A model generated the notes under the pieces. That model searched no databases. It saw only the letters and a program-made list of their open reading frames with translations, and was not told the DNA's origin. Of a stretch of 64,000 nt of DNA, positions 1 to 10,200 are shown one piece after another. Both the position numbers and the translations under genes were made by a program. The DNA is from Ciona intestinalis (Eukaryota > Chordata > Ascidiacea > Phlebobranchia > Cionidae), in assembly GCF_000224145.3 (NCBI RefSeq), contig NW_004190420.2:867223-931222 (forward strand), read 5' to 3'. Each line of letters starts with the position of its first letter. The stretch's first letter is position 1.

Positions 1-976
1 CCTATATAAAAAAAATGCCAACTTTAAAATCATACTCGGAGCTCTTCCTTGCTGTGGAATATGGTATTTTAATTTGGTATATATAACATAAACCTATAAA
101 TGGCAAATTTATGGAGACAGAAAGCGTTTTAACTGCTGGGGGTATCGGAGACCGATTATTAAAGCATTATTTGTGAATGGTGTTGGCCATTTTTATTTGT
201 GTAAATTTCATTCAGCGTCGTAGTTTTTACGTGAATAAATAAATATATATTGTCGCCTCTAGACTAGAGGATATGGTTTTAAGACCCTACGGCCACGCTG
301 CAACTGTGTGGGTGATGCGTTTTTGGCCAAGACACTTAATCGCGATTGCTTCAACTCAGTGGTCCATTATAGGGTATCCAAATTGTCAGCCGTCCAAAAA
401 AAATACAAAAATGTATCTTGTAAGCGAGATCATCAAAATAGGCAAAAGAATTTGTCCCTGAATATAATTTAAAGGAAACTTTACTTACGCCTTCTATCGA
501 ATCATCCGACGAACTGAATTGAACTCTACGTTTAGGGGTTGGGGGTCGGTGTTGTCGGTGACCTAGTGCGCCAACCAGTGGTAGCTCGGTGTTCGAAAAG
601 TCAAACCTGCCGAAACGACAAAAATATTTCTAAATGGATAAATTTATACAGTGTAGCGTTGTCCAACTACGAAAGCCGGTATCACACCGTAAACAGATAT
701 TTCGCAACCAACTTTCTCGGTAACGAATTCCTATATCGTGTGTACGTAGAGTATATGTATTGCTTTCCAGGATAGAACTTACCGGTAATTTTTATCAAGT
801 GACCAGGAACCCACATAAACATGAATATCATAGCTTTCACAATATTTAAAGACAGCTTTTATAATATATAAATAAGTCTTACTATAAGTTCTTATATATA
901 TCATAGTCATTGGCAACGGCCTAAGCTTAATCCAAGCTTTCGCCGTATAAAACCTCACATAGAAAATATGGAAACC
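1..976. other. Intergenic stretch with one SINE fragment
   Basis: AT-rich sequence with no convincing exon. Positions about 271-405 resemble the tRNA-derived SINE seen elsewhere in this window: a degraded head, then a core containing words related to GCCAAGACACTTAAT and CAACTCAGTGG. The rest shows no open frame flanked by good splice sites. Confidence 0.4.
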
Positions 977-2715
977 TCACCGAACGCTTGAATCTTTCTT
1001 TCCTGGTTTAACCACAGTCTTCCCTGTTCCACCAACATTAACGAGATCAGGAAGTTCATCTTCGTCCAGTTCCAACACACCGTTGAATAAATCACGTATT
1101 GTGGTGGGAACCTGCAGGTAAGGCGTTTGATTTAACCAGAATCGCTTATATACAGTCCTTAAATTCTTATACGTAAAACACTTGGGAGCAAGATTGTAGT
1201 ATTTAGCACATAATATCCCATATTTCAATGAACAACGAAATTTATAGCGCTGAAACTGAAACTGAGTTCTTGGTATCATATAAGCACAACAAATACATAA
1301 ATGCCATCGTTTCAGAGTGTAGACTCTAAATCAAGTATTCTTAGATAACAAAAAAAGTAACAACACCATCATAAACTTACATCTGCATCGGATATTTTAG
1401 AACCTGTCTTTTTTTCGTAACTTCGCAACATTGGAAGAAGTATTTCCTTGCTTAAACCAATGGTCTGTTGGACAATGTTCGATGACGCTTGGTATACGTC
1501 ATTCGATGACGTCACGACCCCATCAACCAGATGACAAGCATGGCCATGTGCGATTGCGTCATCACAGATAAGTCTAGCTTGTTCCGATGTAGATGGTGCT
1601 GGAGGAATAGCGTCACCAGCGGCATGCTCTTCGCCATCATCTGTATATTCAAACAATAATTATGACTTTAAATCAAATTTTAAACAGAATACGTTCTTTA
1701 GTTTTTTTTATACGCAATACTGATTATGTAACGAAGCTGCATGAACGTACAAGGAGCTGTAAGCAGGTCATTTTTAAAGCTTTGTGTATACAAGGCTACC
1801 CGAAACTAAACATTATTTGATCCATTTTAAGCTGGTACTGTGTACAATAAGAACCACTACACGTTGGATCCGATATGCGTGTTTAGATAAGATTTTAAAC
1901 GGTTTCTTTTGAAGTAATAGACTTATAAGCTTTTTTATATTGCAATTATTTTACTTTACCTGAGCTGGTGCAGCTAAAGTCACTGGTTCTGTCCCATAGA
2001 AGATCCAGCATGTCGGTTGGAACAACAGCTCTGTGGAAACCAAGAGCACTCAGCTGGTTTTGTGTCATGTATGTCGAGTTCTTCGATTTTTTGAACGATT
2101 TTCTGCAAAGGAATTTTTACATATTAGTTTGTATAAATTGGAGTCAATATTTAAAGCAATTTATTTGGAAATTTAAATCTAAGATACAGCGCATGCTTCA
2201 AATTTTAAGTTGCGTAACATATTTTATAAATATAGTACTGTGGAGTAAGATGGTATAACGTTTGCACGGAATTCATGTATTTCTTGGACGTGTTTTGAAC
2301 AATCAAGCAAGCTATTTTATAGTCGTGAGGATTTGGGTATATACTTCTGTCAATATTCATTATTTATCACCAAATGGGACGAGAAAACAGAATTCAACAT
2401 GTCCCATCAGGCCCCTTTCTTCTATATAACACTTTTATAACGTACAAACTCAAGACTATATCGTGCAAAGGTGTATAAAGGGAAACTGTACTAAATCGTC
2501 TGAGGCATATAACAACTTAATCTACGAAATAAAACTTCCAACTAACTTTGACTGGCACAATCCGGTTTTAACCGGTTTAGTTGAATTTCTGTCCATCCCA
2601 GTCCAACCTCGTGCCCGTAGACTTTCCTCGATCTTTCGATTAGCAGATTCTCTAGTTTCACGTTCTTTTTTAATGATCTGCCTCAGCTTTTCTGGAAATA
2701 TGAACATTTTTGTGG
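977..2715 (-). CDS. Unrecognised multi-exon protein, C-terminal four exons
   Basis: I do not recognise this protein. Four minus-strand exons join in consistent phase: about 2715-2547, 2102-1960, 1640-1381 and 1249-977 (stop). The first exon is basic and probably helical (around KKERETRESANRKIEES). The second contains ALGFHRAVVPTDMLDLLWDR. The third is acidic and Ala/Ser-rich, with STSEQARLICDDAIAHGHAC. The fourth is Tyr/Lys-rich, then an acidic VLELDEDELPDLV stretch and a basic end. There are no membrane segments. Donor and acceptor phases agree at all three internal junctions (phase 2, 1, 0), which is the main support. The first exon needs an upstream exon ending in phase 1. The candidate at 5247-5101 does not join directly, so one or more exons are missing, perhaps because the assembly is broken between 2.9 and 4.1 kb. 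Confidence 0.5.
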
Positions 2716-2943
2716 GTGATTTATGTACAAGAATATTAATAAACAAAATGTGTATAAGCATAGATAGGTTTAATGTAATGAATATAATTTAGTACACATG
2801 TTACAATTTAACACTTATTTACGATTTATTGTAACGTTTTTTACCGAGGGTTAATGGTTAGGGGTTAGTGGTTAGCAAATAAAGTGGGGGGAAACTCTTA
2901 CTAGCACCAATATTTCATTCCATTAATTTAATATTATACCCGA

Positions 2944-2993
2944 NNNNNNNNNNNNNNNNNNNNNNNNNNNNNNNNNNNNNNNNNNNNNNNNNN
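2944..2993. other. Assembly gap (50 N)
   Basis: A run of 50 N. It abuts the left end of the inverted repeat arm at 2994. A degenerate telomere-like stretch lies about 70 bases to its left. Confidence 0.99.
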
Positions 2994-4036
2994 GTCCCTT
3001 GGGCATGAATTTTAAGTTTTGTGCAATAGAATGGCTAGATTTGTCACAAACGGTGTAATCTCTGGTACAACATGTTCACACCACGAGAGAGAGAAAGGAA
3101 ACTGTACCATACGATTTCCGCATGAGGCGCACTCGAACACCAAAAAACCTATCGTTATTTTCACCGTACTTCATGCCTATTTGCTCTTGTTTCAGCGCCG
3201 ACGCAACCGGTATGTGTCAATTTAGATATTTTTTCTAAGAAAAAACTTGTTTATTCTACGTTCATTCATCTTCGTAAGTTTGTATGTTTGTTGTTTTTTT
3301 ATCGCTCGACTTTCGGTCGGAACGGACAACGCAATGAAATCTCACCAATTTTCCCCTTTTTGTTATGTTTTCACCGAAATTATTCTTATTCATGTTTGCG
3401 TCCTATTGTAGACTGCAGACAAGTTTTGCTGGTTCCTGTAACACGTGCGAACACTTAAAAGGATATAAAATATACGCCGCTAAACTGAGGTCGACGTTTT
3501 AATTTCCAGAAAGTTTTCTTCCAGTTTTACTATAGACGTGAGGACATTTACTTTGTTACTATAATCCAGGTCTGGACCTAGTGTGGGGTAATGAGGCAAC
3601 TCCGGATTAATTCCCAGGTTTTCACGCATAGAACGGGAGCAGTGTGGGCACGAAGTAAAATATACATTTATTTTGCCCCTTGCGTTACAGCGGTTACAGT
3701 ACAGAAAGTCTGCATAACGAACAAACATACGAAAAGAATGGTGAAAGTATATTCGTTATGGCAATGGTGTACGAGCACACTACTTATTTCTTGGGCATCT
3801 CCTATATGGTGTGAAGCAAACCGATAGAATGGTCTGTTAAGACAGAAAGTAACATCAGATCACGTTAATGTAGAGCCACAGCTACTTATTATAGCCTACT
3901 CTGGTAAAACTCACGGTTGGACATAACTAGGTTACCAAAATAGCAGTCAGCAATAACATGTTTGACACAATTTATAACAGCTGGGTCGAAAATACCAATT
4001 TGTTGCGGTAAATTTATTTTTAAAATTTGAAATGAC
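2994..4036 (+). repeat. Inverted duplicate, arm 1 (whole contig between two gaps)
   Basis: This 1,043-base segment is the near-identical reverse complement of 5451-6527. It begins at the last base of one N gap and ends at the first base of the next, so the entire small contig is a second copy. The other arm differs by a few substitutions and a 35-base insertion. That fits a second haplotype placed in reverse orientation, although a genuine inverted duplication is possible. Confidence 0.9.
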
Positions 4037-4086
4037 NNNNNNNNNNNNNNNNNNNNNNNNNNNNNNNNNNNNNNNNNNNNNNNNNN
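4037..4086. other. Assembly gap (50 N)
   Basis: A run of 50 N at the right end of arm 1. Sequence resumes inside a MITE terminal repeat, which suggests that repeats caused the break. Confidence 0.99.
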
Positions 4087-4271
4087 TGGGGTGGGGAAGA
4101 TGGGACACTTTACACATAACATATAAATATCCTGACCGTGTTAAACAATTAACAACGGTCTATGGGAGTCGTAAGGATACGGTTTTATAATTATTTGAAT
4201 GTTCTTTGTTTACTACCAAAATGGACGAGAAAATAGAATAAAAAGGTGTCCTATCTTCCCCCATCCTACTA
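4087..4271. mobile_element. MITE copy, left end lost in gap
   Basis: It starts with GGGTGGGGAAGATGGGACAC and ends with a CCCCCATCCTACT-type inverted end. The interior (AATATCCTGACCGTG, TTAACAACGGTCTATGGGAG, TTTACTACCAAAATGGACGA) matches the copies at 38391 and 47046. It is about 185 bp with no coding capacity. Confidence 0.75.
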
Positions 4272-5100
4272 CACATTTTGGGGTAAAACGCAATTTAGAA
4301 GTGACCTGCGAGTATTTTGTCGAAAATGCAGGCATTATTTGAAGAATTTAAGCTGAAGCGCCATAAATAAGCGTGATAATGTGGACAACCGTTACACCTT
4401 AATTGGGCAAATGTTTATAGAAACATTTAAATCGTGCACCACGGGCATTTATGTAGGCCCATTCTTTACTATTCCAAATTTATTCCGCGCATATTTAAAG
4501 TTCAAAAGCCGACACATAAAGGACGAATAAGGATATACGATTGAGGAATTGGTGGCTTTGAACTTGCGGGTTTGTGATTTTCCGCTGCGTTGTTTGGTAC
4601 AAAAAGTCTGAGCCGAACAATCTTTGAATATTATATAACTTGAAAAATCATGTAAGCTTCCACACCTTATTTTCTCTGGTCACAAATCCACGTTTACGTA
4701 ATCGTTTCGTCATATCAGGCCTGTTGACGAAGTAATGACGGAGGTGAGGGTCGTGCAAGCAACGATATTCGTTACTAATGTAAACGTCACTGGGGTAGGT
4801 GCGGTCGAAGTCACATGATGGCTGGTGCAGCTGGTGGTAAAAATAAACACAACCATTAAGTGTATAGTTTTCATATGATAGTATGAAGGTTTAATATTGT
4901 GATTGACATGTATAAACAACTATGAGGTACAGAAACCATGCAAACATATATCTACTATTATGAAAAGTAATGAGCTTTACGTGAATGACTTAACGCCTCA
5001 AATGCGGTCTGTTTAACTTATTTCTTCACAAATTAGATTTTCACAACTGCCCTTCTAGTATTACGAATTGAATAAACTCTATCTGTTTTAACGTCCTTAC

Positions 5101-5280
5101 CTTCTCACCGAGACCAGCAGTGTACAGTTGTAATCGACTACCGGGAACCATCGGAAGCTTTGCACCCAGCGGGACTTCTTCGACGTTTGGTTTGCCTGAA
5201 AGCGCGCTTTGTGCAGAGAGGCAAGTACGCTTGATTTTTGGCGCCATTTTGATGGAGTTTGAATCGCTGTCAATTTCCAT
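5101..5280 (-). CDS. Possible first coding exon of a minus-strand gene
   Basis: An open frame begins at ATG 5247 (MAPKIKRTCLSAQ...) or at the in-frame ATG 5280 (MEIDSDSNSIK...), and ends at a good donor at 5101 (GAGAAG|GTAAGG). The 49-residue version is basic then Gly/Pro-rich, with no motif I recognise. It is the natural candidate for the 5' exon of the unrecognised gene ending at 977. The only exon-like piece between them (about 4728-4673, with MTKRLRKRGFVTRENK) does not fit in phase, so the link is unproven. Confidence 0.35.
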
Positions 5281-5450
5281 CTTCGATAAAGACGGGCAGC
5301 AATTAAAAAACGTGGACCTGTATTCTTTTACATGCGGCTTATTCTACGTATGCAATAACATTGCAAAATATTACCACGTTGGTATGGTGTGTACAAAAGA
5401 GTTTTATTGCGTCACAATCAAGATTATTGTCAATAATGCCCGCAAAATAC

Positions 5451-6527
5451 GTCATTTCAAATTTTAAAAATAAATTTACCGCAACAAATTGGTATTTTCG
5501 ACCCAGCTGTTATAAATTGTGTCAAACATGTTATTGCTGACTGCTATTTTGGTAACCTAGTTATGTCCAACCGTGAGTTTTACCAGAGTAGGCTATAATA
5601 AGTAGCTGTGGCTCTACATTAACGTGATCTGATGTTACTTTCTGTCAAACAGACTATTCTATCGGTTTGCTTCACACCATATAGGAGATGCCCAAGAAAT
5701 AAGTAGTGTGCTTGTACACCATTGCCATAACGAATATACTTTTACCATTCTTTTCGTATGTTTGTTCGTTATGCAGACTTTCTGTACTGTAACCGCTGTT
5801 ACCGAAGGGGCGAAATAAATGTATATTTTACTTCGTGCCCACACTGCTCCCGTTCTATGCGTGAAAACCTGGGAATTAATCCGGAGTTGCCTCATTACCC
5901 CACACTAGGTCCAGACTTGGATTATAGTAACAAACACGGCCTACTATCTCTAGTAGGTTGTGTAACAAAGTACATATCCTCACGTCTATAGTAAAACTGG
6001 AAGAAAACTTTCTGGAAATTAAAACGTCGACCTCAGTTTAGCGGCGTATATTTTATATCCTTTTAAGTGTTCGCACGTGTTACAGGAACCAGCAAAACTT
6101 GTCTGCAGTCTACAATAGGACGCAAACATGAATAAGAATAATTTCGGTGAAAACATAACAAAAAGGGGAAAATTGGTGAGATTTCATTGCGTTGTCCGTT
6201 CCGACCGAAAGTCGAGCGATAAAAAAACAACAAACATACAAACTTACGAAGATGAATGAACGTAGAATAAACAAGTTTTTTCTTAGAAAAAATATCTAAA
6301 TTGACACATACCGGTTGCGTCGGCGCTGAAACAAGAGCAAATAGGCATGAAGTACGGTGAAAATAACGATAGGTTTTTTGGTGTTCGAGTGCGCCTCATG
6401 CGGAAATCGTATGGTACAGTTTCCTTTCTCTCTCTCGTGGTGTGAACATGTTGTACCAGAGATTACACCGTTTGTGACAAATCTAGCCATTCTATTGCAC
6501 AAAACTTAAAATTCATGCCCAAGGGAC
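5451..6527 (-). repeat. Inverted duplicate, arm 2
   Basis: Reverse-complement copy of 2994-4036, lying inside the long contig that runs from 4087 to 43890, so this placement is the more trustworthy one. Relative to arm 1 it carries an extra 35 bases at about 5935-5969, consisting of a 28-base segment with a short hairpin (CCTACTA / TAGTAGG) flanked by the 7-base direct repeat TAACAAA. Confidence 0.9.
5750..5991 (+). CDS. Hypothetical zinc-ribbon-like exon
   Basis: An open frame reading FLYCNRC...SCPHCSRSM contains two CxxC knuckles 17 residues apart, as in zinc ribbons. A possible acceptor (TTATGCAG) precedes it and a GT donor may end it. The mirror copy in arm 1 (3728-3480, minus strand) keeps all four cysteines but ends differently, because the 35-base insertion here changes the C-terminus. 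No partner exons were found on either side. It may be one exon of a gene disrupted by the assembly, or a chance frame; both arms preserve the cysteines, which mildly favours coding. Confidence 0.3.
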
Positions 6528-7240
6528 GTGAGAAAAGAAAGATTTGGTATCGAAATGTAACATGCAAAGCGTTTGGTTGAACGGTGGGACTTATTTAATT
6601 ATGCTGCAAGCTCCTGGTTATCCGAGCAAAATCATGCCAAGTAAAACGCATGTATGTACACTTGGGAACGCCAATTTTAAGTGGTGTGTTTGTGTAAAAC
6701 CAAATTAAAAGCGCAGCTAAAGCGAAAAGTTTTCTTGGTGGTAGATAAGAGGTGAATAAACAAGTTCGCTGTGCGGGGTACCGCTCCCATCCAAAAGGCC
6801 AAATGTGGTGCGCGTATTTGTGGACGCCAAGCGGCATCGGGCCAATATCTGGGCACTTGCTGTTGCATAGAGAGCTGACCGACGTGCGAGGTGCGGAAGA
6901 GCTTCTCACGGTCACGTGACTGCATGCGTCGATCGCTCGAAAGGCGTTAGATCACGTGACGTCAGGTTTTTGACCGCTTCGCCTGGAAAAGGGTAAATTA
7001 TAAATGTGTGAAAAAAAACATGTTGGAGGGTGTCTTAACATAAAAATTTCGTTACAACAATACATGTAAATGTTCAGTTCGACTAGCATAACTACTGCCT
7101 GGGTTCAACAGACAACAGACGAACTTTTTAACTGACAGGCTTTTTCATACTTTTCAATATCATTTTTCTCTCGATTAAGCTATCATTTTCGAGGAGATCG
7201 TTTTTGCTTTACTATCATTTTTGAGGATGTAAATACAGGA
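6528..7240. other. Intergenic stretch between duplicate arm and KDM6A 3' end
   Basis: Two overlapping open frames at 6595-6925 on the minus strand look non-coding: they show no motif and no splice context. The only structured signal is the E-box/CRE cluster at 6913-6964. The last 200 bases are probably the KDM6A 3' flank. Confidence 0.4.
6911..6966. promoter_or_regulatory. E-box and E-box/CRE cluster
   Basis: Two CACGTG palindromes (6913-6918 and 6953-6958) occur, the second overlapping a perfect CRE, TGACGTCA (6957-6964). bHLH-ZIP factors and CREB/ATF factors are the known binders of such sites. No start codon of a supported gene lies close by, so the target is unclear. Confidence 0.4.
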
Positions 7241-10200
7241 TTACATCATGTTACTCACAAGGGTGAAGCTGTCATATACTCTCATGAGCTCATCGGTGTG
7301 AAACTGGTTGAGAACAACAAAGTTTTCCAAGTCTGTGTTAAGATTCCTTGCACAGTTAAGGCAATGCACCAGATGTTGATTTTGAAGATTGTTCTCAGAG
7401 CGACGAACGAATAATAAATTGAATAATTCAACCTGAAGACGTAAATAAGGAAATTAGTCAGTTTGCTGCAATTAGGGGAGCTTTTAAATTCTACATGAAA
7501 ATTCTAAGTTTGTTTTTGAGGGCAAAAATGAGGGCAGAGGTTTGTGGACATCTAAGTTGGTTCTGCTTTAAATAGTTTAAAAATATTGATGAAAAATGTT
7601 CTGTATTTCAATAAAAAACTAATTCTTCCCCCAAATTACAAAAAGACTTTGTTAATAGCTGACCAGAACAGTGTACAGGACAACTATAATGTTTTATAAC
7701 CAATCTGTTCATAGAGGTTGAGTATTGAGTATCAGTATTGTATAATTTGAGAGGATAGGCAAAAACATAGGGAGCTGGAAATAACAAAATGCTAATTGTT
7801 TAGCAAGACGTGTGGTTTACTAAACAAAATGGTTTTCGTGCAATGCAAAATGAATAAAACACTATTTCTAAGGATTAGAGTTAATAAGAATTAGTTAGAA
7901 CTTTTTAACACACACCGCTCTAAGTTTATATAGAACAAAAAGCGAAACATTTTGGTTTATGCAGGCGTTGAATACCAGTCGGGTTGCTTTGAATCACACA
8001 AACATAAAAAGATATGTTTAAAAGTTACCTCGCATGTTTCACAGTAATGCGAATGTTCCTCTTCATTCTTGCCATGCCATATCACATCTATGTTGTTCTT
8101 CTTTAAGTTATCAAGCATCTGCTGGCTCTGCCATAATGTCCTCATCATGCATGTTCTGGAAAATGGAAAATTCAGTTTTGAATCGTAATACAAGTGCTCT
8201 AGTTTAATACGCTTGGTGCACACATCTTATAGTTGGGTTGCACACATTTTTTACAGAAATCAACTAAATTTTGGTGAGCCTTATAATAAAAGAGAGGATT
8301 GCAAATGGTAATATTTCCACTTTAAACATTGACTTTATCGGCTGGTTAGTGATAGTTGCAACTTGCAACTAATATGCAACTAAGAGTGTAAGGTAATTAG
8401 ATTCAGTTTATAATTGACCTGTTCGAGTTTAAAACCCAACCTTTAACCACTTTTCACTAACACAGCAATAGAAAATATCTTGTTTGGTTTCTGGTAAACA
8501 GCTCAGTGAAAAGCGAAAAGCAATAAACAGTACCAAGAGACAGTTTTCCACAAATTTAAAGAGCCACCCCATGAAACAGAGCTGTAATCAGTAGGAATAT
8601 ATATATATAAAGCCCTGCAAACCCTTACCTCATCATATGAAATAACTTTGGATCAGTAATCCGAACATGTTTCGCCATATTCCATGTTAGTTGGATAATT
8701 GGAACAATAGATTTATATCCGGACAACTTATTCCATTCGTATCTTTCCACGGTCATCTGGTACTGATGGGCAGACACAAGACCTACGTTCCATGCGATGT
8801 TGTTGCACCAGCCCTGTGTATGTAGATACATGAGTGATGGTTAAGAAAGGATATCCTTATGTGGTTAGACATGATTAATAAACTTTTCCACCAGAAGTGT
8901 AAGAAAAAAAAGGTGGACAATTTGGAGAAACACTTAACCAACCTTCACAAAAATTAACATTAAAAGATCTTTGGTTTTAATGTAAATGTAAAAGTTAGTG
9001 GAAAATTACGGTGGTATTAATAGTAATACCCATTCAATTTAAAAAGGTCATGTTATTAACTTATTGTATATAAAAAATGCCAAAATAACAGATTAAATAT
9101 AAAGGACAGCACTATATAGAAAGTGTAAAAAATCCCCATCGCTTTTGAAACATATTATAACCCGACCATCTACAAGTTAACTTACCACAGCTTGCACCCA
9201 ATGTACTGTCCCAGCGTTAAGCCACACCAAGTCACCAGGCTTCTGTATAAACCTATATACTGGTATGTTTGCATGGTAGAGATCTTCTAACACCGGCCAC
9301 CATGATCCCGACAAGTAGTTGATGTTGTGTCTGCGCAACAAAACATTTTATATACTTTGGATTTTGAACAAAAAGTAATCAGCAATGGCGAACATTCAGT
9401 GGTAAAAAAATGCGATTTTTTTCAAAATTGTTAAAATGCAAAAATATTCAATTGATATAAATTTGTTTTGCACAACCAATAATTTAAGATTGTGAATAAG
9501 TTGCCCACCACAGTCATAAAGGTAAAGCTTAGAATCATTGTAATATAGAGCACTAAAAAGAGACAACAATAGCTTTGACCAACAATAGATATTCGTATCG
9601 AAACAACTTCACAATGCTGGGAAATGGATCATACAATATCACATTGAATGTATTATGAGACCTTTTTTTGCAAAAAATAACCAAATAACAGTTAACTATT
9701 AAAATGGTAATTATCAAAACTAGATTTAAGTTACCCTTACACTGTAACTATCTGGGAACAGTCAAACTTAACTATATTTTTGGAAGAAATCTTACATTGT
9801 ATTACAATAATGCACAAGTTACTTTAACATAGACACATATTGTATTTGTAAGTAAGGAAACTACTGAAGAAAACAAATACAGTGGGTTCTTGTTAAAGAG
9901 TATTAGACACCTGTTGTTGACATAGTTATAATAACATTTACCATTTCTCATTCAATTATGTGGTTAAGAATTAAAAACAACACTAATGTCTGCAGATGCA
10001 AGTCTGACCTTATTTAACAAGACAGGGAAATATTATTACATACATATGCATGCTATGTTGCAAAAGTGCCAGTAACCATATGTTGCACCCTTCGAGTATT
10101 GAAAATTAGGTTTTTAATAGCGTAAAATATTGTATTAGCATTAAAGATAGATTACGGATAGTTTAGTACATATCAAAGTTCCGTAACAGCAGAATATATA

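Noticed and set aside
4650..4728. Exon-like piece MTKRLRKRGFVTRENK between 5247 and 2715
   Set aside because: Its splice phases fit neither the upstream nor the downstream exon.
6595..6925. Two overlapping minus-strand frames of 82-106 codons
   Set aside because: No motif, no splice context, and the start of one overlaps the E-box cluster.
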